From NCBI RefSeq assembly GCF_009755265.1, contig NZ_WPOO01000002.1:1-64000 (forward strand): 64,000 nucleotides of DNA, in the 5' to 3' direction. The notes below the pieces were generated by a model. That model was not told where the DNA came from. It saw nothing but the letters and a program-made list of their open reading frames with translations, and ran no database searches. Positions 36,505 to 44,632 of the stretch are shown here, piece by piece (within the stretch, counting starts at the first letter, position 1; each line of letters opens with the position of its first letter). The translations under genes were made by a program, and so were the position numbers. Source of the stretch: Adlercreutzia rubneri. GTDB taxonomy: Bacteria; Actinomycetota; Coriobacteriia; Coriobacteriales; Eggerthellaceae.

Positions 36505-36540
36505 GATACGCGCGAGGCTCTTCGGGGCTTCGCGCGTATC
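36505..36540 (+). terminator. hairpin after the surface-protein genes
   Basis: An 11-bp stem GATACGCGCGA/TCGCGCGTATC with further pairs toward the loop. The T-run after it is weak, so it may be a terminator or RNA-stability hairpin before the signal peptidase gene. Confidence 0.55.
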
Positions 36541-36606
36541 TGTGCTTGATAGTAAAAGATGAGCTATTGACTAAGGAAAAGACAGAGCAAACAATCCATC
36601 GACCCC

Positions 36607-37215
36607 ATGATTTCCATGACTGATGCAGTAGCTAACATACCGGCAGGTTCGCTCGGCGTTTCAGGGCCGGCGGAGACGTCGGATGCATTTGCGCGCGACG
36701 TTAAGAAGCGCCTCGCGCGGTTGCGCATTGTGTCGCGGCTCTGCTCGATCGTCGGTGCCGTGCTCCTGGCGGCGGTTGCCCTGCTGGCTATCAGCGCAAC
36801 AGTGGCGCCGCGCTTCATGGGATTGCAATCCTATACCATCGTATCGGGATCCATGGAGCCGTCATTTCCCGTGGGCAGCCTCGTGTACGCCGAACCCATC
36901 GAGCCCGAGGCGTTAGCCGTGGGTGACGTGGCGGTCTTCTGGCGCAATGACGAAGTCGTCATTCACCGCGTGGAGGAAAACCTTTACGAAGACTGCGAAC
37001 TGATCACCCGCGGCGACGCCAACGAAGGCATCGACGCGCATCCGGCGCTGTACGACAACGTGGTCGGCCGCGCCGTGAACCAGATACCGGGCATCGGGTA
37101 TTTCGTCATGGCGCTGGCGTCGCTGCCGGGAAAGCTCGTCTTGGGTTGGGTCGTCCTCATGGGCGCCGCCTTCTCCATAATCGGCACCGCCATAGCCTCC
37201 CTCGCGAGGCAATAA
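36607..37215 (+). CDS. SipW-type signal peptidase I
   Basis: 202 residues. It has an N-terminal cytoplasmic part, a hydrophobic segment (LLAAVALLAISATVAPRF), the catalytic-serine region SGSMEPSFPVGSLV, VVIHRV with the histidine of the ER/SipW subtype, TRGDANEGID, and a second membrane helix near the C-terminus. SipW-type enzymes process secreted fibre or surface proteins, fitting its place directly after the pilin-like genes. The start is uncertain: ATG 36607 or 36616, both with poor ribosome sites. Confidence 0.85.
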   Translation: MISMTDAVANIPAGSLGVSGPAETSDAFARDVKKRLARLRIVSRLCSIVGAVLLAAVALLAISATVAPRFMGLQSYTIVSGSMEPSFPVGSLVYAEPIEPEALAVGDVAVFWRNDEVVIHRVEENLYEDCELITRGDANEGIDAHPALYDNVVGRAVNQIPGIGYFVMALASLPGKLVLGWVVLMGAAFSIIGTAIASLARQ

Positions 37216-37234
37216 TGCAGCGCCTCCGCCAACA

Positions 37235-37356
37235 AATCTTCGTTATTTTGTACCTGAAGTTCTCGTTTTTTTGCTTGTAAAACCTCGTTATTTTGAATAT
37301 GACAATCAACCGTCCCTCCTCAGGATCCGGGACCTGGTGCCCGCCATGCCAAGATT
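37235..37356. repeat. about 120-base direct repeat, copy 1
   Basis: It begins AATCTTCGTTATTTTGTACC and ends GCCAAGATT. It is about 90% identical by eye to copy 2 at 38336-38454. The two copies flank the first Rpn-family gene. Each carries the pattern CTCGTTATTTTG. Confidence 0.8.
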
Positions 37357-37394
37357 AGCGGTTTGGTTCCCATCTCCCAAGTTGGCTGAGGCCT

Positions 37395-38168
37395 TTGTCA
37401 ATTGATCCCAGCATTGAGGGTCGCGGCGTGAGGCTCGACGCTTATGTAAAAGGGGAGGGAAAAGCCTTCAACATCGAAATGCAAGCGCAGGCTGAATACT
37501 ACCTTGGATGCAGACTCCGCTATTACCAATCGGTGATCGATAGCGATCTGCTCCACAAAGGAGATGACTACGAGGACTTACCTCGCAGCTATATTATCTT
37601 TCTCTGCGTTCACGATTCGTTCGGCTGCGGTCTCCCCGTGTATACCATTGAACCGAGGTGCTTGGAGAATAATGACTGTCAGCTGGATACGCGCTGCACG
37701 TGGATCGTCCTTAACGGAAGCGCGTGGGTAAAAGAGGACGACGAGAAGCTGCGATCCTTGCTACAATACATCGAGGACGGTACCGTTACGGAGGGCGATG
37801 ATCTTGTGGCCCAAATTGACCGTCTGGTTGTAGCGGCCAACGACGATGATAAGGTGATGAGCGAGATGATATCCGTCAGTACTGTGGAGGCCAACGCCGA
37901 GCGTCGTGTTCGCCAAGCTAAGAAGTTCTATAGCGAAGTGGGGTTCAAGCAGGGCTATGAGGCCGGAGAAGAGCAGGGCCTCGAGCAGGGCCTCGAGCAG
38001 GGCCTCGAGCAAGGCCTCGAGCAAGGCCTCGAGCAAGGAAAGAAGGAAGAGGCCGCTCGCATCTCAGCGTTAATCAACCGCCTTCTCGCAGACGGGAGAG
38101 AGCAAGACATTTTGCTTCTTGGTGATCAGGAAGCCCTAGAGCGCCTCCTGAAAGAGTACTCCCTATAG
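37395..38168 (+). CDS. Rpn-family nuclease/PD-(D/E)XK transposase-like protein, N-terminally truncated
   Basis: 257 codons from TTG. It contains the family core GRGVRLDAYVKGEG...FNIEMQ, whose Asp and Glu are typical PD-(D/E)XK catalytic residues, then RLRYYQSVIDSDLL and PVYTIE. The end carries five tandem copies of the 12-base unit GAGCAGGGCCTC (37971-38030), giving LEQG repeats. Family members usually have about 50 more N-terminal residues; here an unrelated in-frame end (KLAEAFVN then stop, in another frame) sits just upstream, so the gene looks truncated. Rpn proteins promote recombination; this copy may be inactive. Confidence 0.75.
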   Translation: MSIDPSIEGRGVRLDAYVKGEGKAFNIEMQAQAEYYLGCRLRYYQSVIDSDLLHKGDDYEDLPRSYIIFLCVHDSFGCGLPVYTIEPRCLENNDCQLDTRCTWIVLNGSAWVKEDDEKLRSLLQYIEDGTVTEGDDLVAQIDRLVVAANDDDKVMSEMISVSTVEANAERRVRQAKKFYSEVGFKQGYEAGEEQGLEQGLEQGLEQGLEQGLEQGKKEEAARISALINRLLADGREQDILLLGDQEALERLLKEYSL

Positions 38169-38335
38169 CGCAAAACGCCCTACTGATTATTCCCGTTTCC
38201 AGCTGCGCTGATTTCATAGCGAGTGACACTGGATTTCGGCACGAGCCGCAAGTGCGGTGAGGTTCTCCTTCCCGAAGCAGGATTGCCGAAGATCTCGCTG
38301 CCGAAAATCTAACAGCGCTACAGCTCGCCCCTTCC

Positions 38336-38454
38336 AATCTTCGTTATTTTGTACCTGAAAGTCTCGTTTTTCTTGTAAAATCTCGTTATTTTGAATATGA
38401 CAATCAATCGTCCCTCTTCAGGAGCCGGGATCTGGTGCCCGCCACGCCAAGATT
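38336..38454. repeat. about 120-base direct repeat, copy 2
   Basis: Partner of 37235-37356. It lies upstream of the DUF4143 gene at 38647. The rest of the gap 38169-38496 shows no gene. Confidence 0.8.
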
Positions 38455-38496
38455 GGGGGGTTTGACATCCGCCTGCTCGAAGCTCGAAGCAAAATC

Positions 38497-38582
38497 CGGA
38501 AAATACAAAGTGGAATCTTCGGATTTTGCAAAGTGAGAATGTCGGAAAATACAAAGTGAAATTTTAGGATTTTGCAAAGTGA
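38497..38582 (+). repeat. tandem 40-base repeats upstream of a DUF4143 ATPase
   Basis: Two units, 38497-38536 and 38543-38582, share CGGAAAATACAAAGTG and GGATTTTGCAAAGTGA with few differences. They lie 65 bases before the gene start and look like operator sites, possibly for autoregulation (inference). Confidence 0.7.
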
Positions 38583-38646
38583 CTATCGGAAACACCCGGT
38601 AAAGGCTACAATGCGCTAAGAAGCGAAACGCGAACAGGAGCGCGCT

Positions 38647-39945
38647 ATGCCCAACGAACTGCCTCCGCGAGACGAATACCTGCCTCGCATTGTCGACGAC
38701 CAAGTGCGCCGCTACCTTGAGATTTTCGGGGCGGTGGAAGTGGCCGGAACGAAATGGTGCGGGAAAACCTGGACGGCCTGTCGCCACGGCGAAAGCGTCA
38801 GCTACGTCGACGACGCCCTGGCCCTAGCCCAATCCGACCCTCAGGCGATGCTTGCGGGCGAGCAGCCCCACGTCATTGATGAGTGGCAACTTGCACCGGC
38901 CATCTGGAACACCGTTCGCCATGCCGTGGATCGCAAGCGGGGGCTGCGCGGCGCGTGGCTTTTAACGGGCTCTTCCACCCCTCTCGCGAAAGACGAGGAT
39001 CAGGCGAGAGCGATGCACAGCGGCGCCGGCCGCATAGGCCGCATTCGCATGCACCCGATGAGCCTTGCCGAATCGGGCGACTCGACAGGTCAGGTTTCCC
39101 TGGCCGCGCTTTTCCGCGGAGAATTTGCGCGGGCCACGGTGCCGGGGGACGCGGCCTCCCTTGCCGCTGCGGCGTGCCGCGGTGGTTGGCCCGAGACGTT
39201 GGATCTTTCCCCGAGCCAATCTCTTCTCACCGCAAGGGAGTACCTGAACCTATTGTTCTCGGAAAGCGTCCCGCGCCACGGCCGAGACGGAGGTTTGGCA
39301 CGGCGCATCGCGCTTTCCCTCGCGCGAAACCTGGGGCAGGCAGCAACTTACAAGACGCTTCTCGCGGACGTATCGGGCGGCGATGAGCCCTTGACGACGA
39401 CAGCTACGGTGGCCTCGTACCTCGAGCTGCTGAAGAATATGTATGTAATCGAAGAGGTGCCGGGCTGGGTGCCGGCGAGGCGATCCCCTAAACGGCTCTC
39501 GGTGAAGCCGAAGCGCTACCTCGCCGACCCCTCCCTGGTCGTGGCGCTCCTCGGCATGAACGAGGAGGCGCTTCTCGCCGATTGGCAGACGTTCGGGCTG
39601 GTGTTCGAGAACATGTGCGTGCGCGACCTCATGGTGTACGCGCAGGCGCTGCCCGATGCTCCGGCCGTGCCGGTGAGGTATTACCGCGACGACGCCGGCC
39701 TTGAGGCGGACGCCATAGTCGAGCTGCCCGACGGGCGGTGGGCAGCCTTCGAGTTCAAGCTGGGCATCGCGAAGGCCGATGCGGGCGTGGCGACTCTGAA
39801 GCGCGTGCGTGAGAAGGTGACGCGCAACCCCCATGCGCGCACCCGGCCGCCCGAATTCGTGGCGGTTCTGACGGGCACGGGCGAGTATGCCTACCAAGCC
39901 GAAGAGGGTATCTACGTCATTCCCCTGCGCGCCCTCGGCGCCTGA
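38647..39945 (+). CDS. AAA ATPase with DUF4143 domain
   Basis: 432 residues. Walker A is GTKWCGKTWTA near residue 38; VIDEWQLAPAIW is the Walker B region and LLTGSSTPL the sensor-like segment. The C-terminal DUF4143 has a PD-(D/E)XK-like part: GLEADAIVELPDGRWAAFEFKLG. This family is common in gut bacteria and its role is unknown; some members may be mobile or linked to toxin-antitoxin-like behaviour (unproven). It starts at ATG 38647 with AGGAG upstream. Tandem repeats precede it. It appears intact. Confidence 0.85.
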   Translation: MPNELPPRDEYLPRIVDDQVRRYLEIFGAVEVAGTKWCGKTWTACRHGESVSYVDDALALAQSDPQAMLAGEQPHVIDEWQLAPAIWNTVRHAVDRKRGLRGAWLLTGSSTPLAKDEDQARAMHSGAGRIGRIRMHPMSLAESGDSTGQVSLAALFRGEFARATVPGDAASLAAAACRGGWPETLDLSPSQSLLTAREYLNLLFSESVPRHGRDGGLARRIALSLARNLGQAATYKTLLADVSGGDEPLTTTATVASYLELLKNMYVIEEVPGWVPARRSPKRLSVKPKRYLADPSLVVALLGMNEEALLADWQTFGLVFENMCVRDLMVYAQALPDAPAVPVRYYRDDAGLEADAIVELPDGRWAAFEFKLGIAKADAGVATLKRVREKVTRNPHARTRPPEFVAVLTGTGEYAYQAEEGIYVIPLRALGA

Positions 39946-40058
39946 GTGCTGCTAATGTCTAAGTAGACAGTGAATTCCGGAATTCCATCTTCAAAAGTCT
40001 GTCGGCGATGGCGATAATGGAGTCGCCATCGCCTCTTTCCGAACGATGGGAGCCTGCC

Positions 40059-40439
40059 ATGTCCAACAATATACTCAACCCTCTGGAGAAGGAGCTCCTG
40101 ATAAGGCTCTACAGGAGCAATCCCGACATCAAGCTCTCCGACTTCTGCCGCGCCAACAACGTGAGCGAGGCGGCGTTCAAGACCTGGCTCAAGAAGTACG
40201 GCGCCGAGGGGCTCTCCGGGCTGTATCGCTCGAAGAAGACGCCGAGCCTGCTTCCCGAGGGCGTGGACGAGACGGAGGAGACCCTGCGCCGCGAGCTCAT
40301 CAAGACCAGAATCGAGCTGGAGCGACTAAAAAAAGGCTACATCCGGATCCCGAGAGAAGATGGGACGCCGGGAGAGTTCGTGCCTGTATCCGAGAAGAGT
40401 GCGCGATCATCGAGGCGCTCTCGAAGGAGTTCCCTGTAA
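40059..40439 (+). CDS. IS3-family transposase OrfA
   Basis: 126 residues from ATG 40059, with GGGAG upstream. A helix-turn-helix is visible (IKLSDFCRANNVSEAAFKTW) followed by a leucine-zipper-like segment (TLRRELIKTRIELERLKK). At 40328-40335 the heptamer of A plus G (AAAAAAAG) is a classic slippery site for a -1 frameshift into orfB, whose frame is indeed -1 relative to orfA. Confidence 0.85.
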   Translation: MSNNILNPLEKELLIRLYRSNPDIKLSDFCRANNVSEAAFKTWLKKYGAEGLSGLYRSKKTPSLLPEGVDETEETLRRELIKTRIELERLKKGYIRIPREDGTPGEFVPVSEKSARSSRRSRRSSL

Positions 40440-40796
40440 CCGGGCTCTGCAGCCTGTGCGGCGTGAGCCGCTCCGGCTTCTACAAGTGGAGGAAGAGGGG
40501 CGGGGATCCGCCGAAAGACCGCGCGAAGGTGCTGCGGCTGGTGCAAGGCTGCCACGACGCCCACCCCTCGCACGGGTACCGGTGGGTGCACGCCTACCTC
40601 AAGAGGAGCGATGGCATAACGGTGTCCGCGGAATACGTCAGGAGATGCTTTCTCTACCTGGGCATACGCGCCGAGACCAAGCATCAGAAGAAGGATCGCG
40701 AGCGCAAGGCGCGCGATCCTTACCCCAACCTCATCTTCTCCACGTGGGAGACGGTCGATCGCCCGCGCCAGGTGATAGTCTCCGACATGACGGCGT

Positions 40797-42133
40797 GGTA
40801 CTGTCAATAATCTTGCGCAAATTCCAGCAGGCGACCGCCAGCCGTCGGCATGATCACTCGTCCAGCAGCGACACGTCCAGATACCTCCTCGACCCCCACT
40901 CGCTGTCGGCCACGTACTTCAGGCGCGCGGTCGCCAGCATGAGCGCGCTCTTGCCGTCCGGGAAGGTGCCGACGACCCGCGTTCGGCGGCGGATCTCGCG
41001 GTTCAGCCGCTCGATGGCATTGTTGGTGCGGATGCGTCTCCAGTGCCGCGCGGGGAAGCGCGTGTAGGTCAGCGTCTCCGCGACGCCGTCGCGGACGCAC
41101 TTGGCGGCCGCCGCCAGCCTCATGTCCTCCAGCTTGGCGGCGACACGGCCGGCCTTCTCCGTGCTCGCCTCCAGAGACTCCTGGGCATGGACGGCCTTGA
41201 GCATCGCGGCCACCTCGGCGCGCTTGGACTTGGGGACCTTCGAGAGCACGTTGCGGTAGAAGTGCACCGTGCAGCGCTGGTAGGCGGCGTCCGGGAACAC
41301 CTCGGCTATCGCGCCCGTCATGGCGGCGGCCTTGTCGCCGGTGAACATGCGCACGCCAGAGAGGCCCCGGCCCTTGAGCCAGGAGAGGAACTCGCGCCAG
41401 CACTCGGCCGACTCGGTGAAGCCCTCGGCGGCCCCGATCACCTCTCGGTAGCCGTCGTCGTTGACGCCGATGGCCACCATCACGGCCACGTTCTCGAAGG
41501 AGCCGCCCCAGCTTCTCTTGAGGTAGATGCCGTCGACGAAGACGTAGGGGTACTTGCGGGTCAGCGGCCTGCTCCTCCACTCCTCGACGGCCTCGAACGC
41601 CTTGTCGCTGAGGTTCGACACCGTCGATGCCGACACGCTCGCGCCCCACAGGATCTCGGAGACGTCCTCGATCCTCCTGGTGGAGACCCCGGCCAGGTAC
41701 ATCTCGATCATGGCCTCCTCGACGGAGGTCTCACGGCGCTTGTAGCGCTCGATGATCGCCGTCGCGAACCTCATGCCCTTGAGCTTGGGCATCCTGAGGG
41801 TCACCTGGCCCGAGGTGGTCGTGAGCCCGCGCTCGTAGTGTCCGGCGCGGTAGGCCTCGCGCCCTGCCGTCCGCTCGTAGCGGTCGGCGCCTATCAGATC
41901 GTCGGCCTCCTCCTCGAGAAGGGCGTTCAGGGTGTCCTCGACTGTTCTTCTGACGAGCCCCCTGAGCTCGCCGCGCATGGCGGCCTCGTCGAATGATACG
42001 ATGGGATCGGACATGGCTCTGCCTCCTAATATGATCGAATCTAGACAACTCGAATCATACCGAAGGCCGGAGCCGTGTCTTTTGGTATCTAGGCTATGCT
42101 GCTGTGAAAGTGCGCAAGAGATTGTACGTTACC
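40797..42133 (-). mobile_element. IS256-family insertion sequence
   Basis: 1,337 bases flanked by the 8-base target duplication GACGGCGT (40789-40796 and 42134-42141). The terminal inverted repeats begin GGTA and share CTTGCGCA and CAGCAG (imperfect, about 33 bases). It holds one transposase gene. Confidence 0.9.
40854..42014 (-). CDS. IS256-family (mutator) transposase
   Basis: 386 residues, full length for the family. It has the N-terminal LLEEEADDLIGADRYERTAG, VSTRRIEDVSEILWGASVS, the first catalytic region YVFVDGIYLKRSW, the second FTGDKAAAMTGAIAEVFPDA followed by YQRCTVHFYRNVL, and the C-terminal RTNNAIERLNREIRRRTRVVGTFP with the catalytic Glu. ATG 42014; an AGGAGGCAG-like site lies upstream. 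It appears intact. Confidence 0.95.
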   Translation of the reverse strand: MSDPIVSFDEAAMRGELRGLVRRTVEDTLNALLEEEADDLIGADRYERTAGREAYRAGHYERGLTTTSGQVTLRMPKLKGMRFATAIIERYKRRETSVEEAMIEMYLAGVSTRRIEDVSEILWGASVSASTVSNLSDKAFEAVEEWRSRPLTRKYPYVFVDGIYLKRSWGGSFENVAVMVAIGVNDDGYREVIGAAEGFTESAECWREFLSWLKGRGLSGVRMFTGDKAAAMTGAIAEVFPDAAYQRCTVHFYRNVLSKVPKSKRAEVAAMLKAVHAQESLEASTEKAGRVAAKLEDMRLAAAAKCVRDGVAETLTYTRFPARHWRRIRTNNAIERLNREIRRRTRVVGTFPDGKSALMLATARLKYVADSEWGSRRYLDVSLLDE

Positions 42134-42951
42134 GACGGCGTTCTGGACGCGGAGCAGGTACTGGGAGCTCGCTCTTTACTTCGACGTGTTCACGAAGCAG
42201 ATCATAGGGCGCGGCCTCACGAAAAGACGCGGCTGGCCGGGCATCTACCACGACGGCCTCGAGCAGGCGAGGGAGGAGATCGAGAGATCCAGGGCGGAGG
42301 CCGTGGGGAGGCTGGAGGCGGGATCGGGCGACATCTGCGTGCTGCACACCGACCAGGGGAGCGTCTACACATCCAAGGCCTACAACGAGATCATCCGCGA
42401 GAGCAGCATCGTCCGCTCGTGCTCGCGCGCGGGCAAGCCCACGGACAACCCCGTGAACGAGTCTTTGAACGGCTGGATCAAGGAGGAGCTCTTCACGGAC
42501 TTCGGGCTCTACGACAAGCGGGATTGGGAGGTGGAGCAGGTGGTCGACGACTACATCGAGTGGTACAACGCGAAGCGACCTTGCTGGTCTCTCGGGTACA
42601 TGACGCCGAACGACTTCTACGACGCCTTCATGGCGGGGGAGGTGGAGAGGCGCGACACGTTCGCGGGTCGCGTGATCGACCCGACGCCGAAGTTCGTGCG
42701 CGAGAAGCTCGCAAGGGCCGAGGCCGATGCCGAAAGCAACGCGATCGGCACAAGCGAGCTCCTCTGCTTCGATGCCGGTGTCTACGTCCCTCTAAAGAAA
42801 AACAGCTCCAGTGTCTACGAACGCGATGCGGATTCCAGCTCTGGTGTCCACCATTGCCACGGGGAAGATGGAAAAAGTGTCTACGAAGCTTGACTAGTAC
42901 AAAGAACTGGTAAGCCCGAAGCCATGAAAAGCGGCAAAATCGTCAATTTCT

Positions 42952-43008
42952 GCAAAATGAAGAGTTACATTATCGTAGAAATCGACCAAATAAAGAATTG
43001 CATTATTG
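42952..43008 (+). repeat. tandem repeats upstream of the second DUF4143 ATPase
   Basis: GCAAAATGAAGAGTTACATTAT (in two parts, 42952-42973) and CCAAATAAAGAATTGCATTAT (42986-43006) are related units about 34 bases apart, 50 bases before the gene. They recall the repeats before the other DUF4143 gene. Confidence 0.55.
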
Positions 43009-43058
43009 AAAAAGCCCAGCTAGAATAGACAAAACGATAGCAGCGAAAGGAGTCCTCC

Positions 43059-44468
43059 TTGTTTCGCAGGAAGGTCTACGAGTCTCTACAGCGTTGGGCG
43101 ACCCGACGTGGTCAGACAGCACTTCTCGTGACAGGTGCGCGCCAGATCGGTAAAAGCTATCTGGTAGAGCGCTTGGGTCGCGAGAAGTATCAGCGCCTTC
43201 TGACAGTCAATCTCTACCTCGATAAGGCGGCGAAGCGCTCGCTGGCTGAGGCCTCCAATGTAGCGGATCTCATAACACGCCTCTCTCTCATGGCTGACCA
43301 GCCCCTCGTTCCTGGCGAGACGCTGATCTTCATCGACGAGATCCAGGAGCTTCCCGACCTCATGACCATGGTGAAGGGTCTTGTTCAGGACGGCCGATTC
43401 TCTTATGCGTTCTCGGGTTCGATGCTGGGAACCGAGCTGAAGCACGTGCGCTCCTATCCTGTGGGCTTTGTGACCGAGGTCACCATGTTCCCTATGGACT
43501 TCGAAGAGTTCTGCTGGGCGACGGGTGTCCAGAACGAGGCTCTTTCCGTCGTCCGGGACTGCTGCACGTCCCTTCAGGCGGTGCCTGGCTACCTGCACGA
43601 AGCCCTACTCGGCTACTTCCGCAGCTACATGGTAGTAGGGGGAATGCCTGCAGCAGTGCAAGCCTTTCTCGACAACGCCGGCAATATGGGACCGGTGCGA
43701 GAGGTTCAGGCTGAGCTGGTGGTTTCGTATGTTCACGACATCACGAAATACGCCGGCACTGCGGCTCCAACCGTGAGGGCGATCTTCGAACAGCTTCCTC
43801 TTCAGCTGGACGCGCGCTCGCAGCGGTTCCAACTGAACTCCCTAGGAAGGGATGCGCGCTACAGCAAGTTCAGCTTCGATTTCAACTGGCTAGTTTCGGC
43901 CCATGTCGGCCTGAAATGCAACGTGGTACGCGATCCGAAGAGGCCTCTCAAGGCCACGGAAGACGCGGGGAACTTCAAGCTGTATGAGTCGGACACGGGG
44001 ATGCTGGCGAGTCGCTACGACATTTCGGTGGCGCGCGGTTTGTACAGCGATGATCGCACGCTCAATCTCGGATTCATGTTCGAGAACGTGTTCGCCCAGG
44101 CGCTTACTGCTTGCGGGTGTGATCTGTTCTACTACATGAACCGCAAGAGGGGAGAGGTTGATTTCCTGGTTGAAAATGCCCGGGGAGACGTAGTTCCACT
44201 TGAGATCAAGTCGGGCCGCACGCCCCGCGCCCATGAAGCTTTGAACAAGCTGCTCGCCACTCCGGAATACGGGATTGAAAAGGGCTACGTGCTTTCGCGC
44301 CTCAATGTGGAGCAGCGCGATCGTGTTGTCTACCTCCCCTGGTACGTGACGGCGTGCCTGCCCGAGGCTCTCGGCCTGAGAAAGCGCTCCGATGAGGAGG
44401 ACTCGTTCAGCATAACGCTTCCGTCCCTATCCGCGCCCACAAGAGAGAACTCCAGCGGAGTAGTGTGA
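43059..44468 (+). CDS. AAA ATPase with DUF4143 domain
   Basis: 469 residues from TTG 43059, with GAAAGGAG upstream. Walker A is LVTGARQIGKSYLVE; LIFIDEIQELPDLM is the Walker B region and FSGSMLGTEL the sensor-like segment. The DUF4143 end has RGEVDFLVENARGDVVPLEI, a PD-(D/E)XK-like pattern. It belongs to another branch than the gene at 38647 (Walker A GARQIGKS against GTKWCGKT). The function is unknown; the gene appears intact. Confidence 0.85.
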   Translation: MFRRKVYESLQRWATRRGQTALLVTGARQIGKSYLVERLGREKYQRLLTVNLYLDKAAKRSLAEASNVADLITRLSLMADQPLVPGETLIFIDEIQELPDLMTMVKGLVQDGRFSYAFSGSMLGTELKHVRSYPVGFVTEVTMFPMDFEEFCWATGVQNEALSVVRDCCTSLQAVPGYLHEALLGYFRSYMVVGGMPAAVQAFLDNAGNMGPVREVQAELVVSYVHDITKYAGTAAPTVRAIFEQLPLQLDARSQRFQLNSLGRDARYSKFSFDFNWLVSAHVGLKCNVVRDPKRPLKATEDAGNFKLYESDTGMLASRYDISVARGLYSDDRTLNLGFMFENVFAQALTACGCDLFYYMNRKRGEVDFLVENARGDVVPLEIKSGRTPRAHEALNKLLATPEYGIEKGYVLSRLNVEQRDRVVYLPWYVTACLPEALGLRKRSDEEDSFSITLPSLSAPTRENSSGVV

Positions 44469-44552
44469 GGCTTTTCTCTTTCGCCGCTCACCCCTGAAAA
44501 TGTACCGCTCGAATAGGGTTTAGAGCGTTTAGAAAGCATTTTCGTCGTTCTT

Positions 44553-44632
44553 TACCCTGTCATTTGCCTACCAACTTGTTTTGGACACTTCGTAAGAAAG
44601 TTCCGAGAAACCCCTGGTCAGAGCTTTGAATC
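44553..44632 (+). promoter_or_regulatory. leader remnant before the 2000-residue adhesin
   Basis: TACCCTGTCATTT (44553-44565) and GGTCA (44616-44620) match the start of the 28910 leader at almost the same spacing. The 320 bases that follow in that leader, including the ribosome site, are absent here; a stop (TGA 44627) directly precedes the adhesin frame. Confidence 0.55.

Larger units (their letters stand above)
39964..42884 (+). mobile_element. IS3-family element interrupted by an IS256-family element
   Basis: Contains orfA and a split orfB of the IS3 type. Possible ends are TAGACAG at 39964 and GTGTCTA at 42877-42883, with ATTCCATCTTC and its complement GAAGATGGAA nearby. The exact ends and target duplication are unclear. 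Near the right end GTGTCTAC recurs several times. Confidence 0.65.
40335..42893 (+). pseudogene. IS3-family transposase OrfB, split by IS256 insertion
   Basis: The N-terminal half (to 40796) has the HTH_21-like part CGVSRSGFYKWRKRG and HPSHGYRWVHAYL, ending after VSDMTA. The C-terminal half (42134-42893) resumes with FWTRSRYWELALYFDVF and contains TDQGSVYTS and NESLNGWIKEE, giving the DDE catalytic set. If 40797-42133 and one copy of the 8-base duplication are removed, the frame is restored exactly, so orfB was intact before insertion. Confidence 0.88.
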
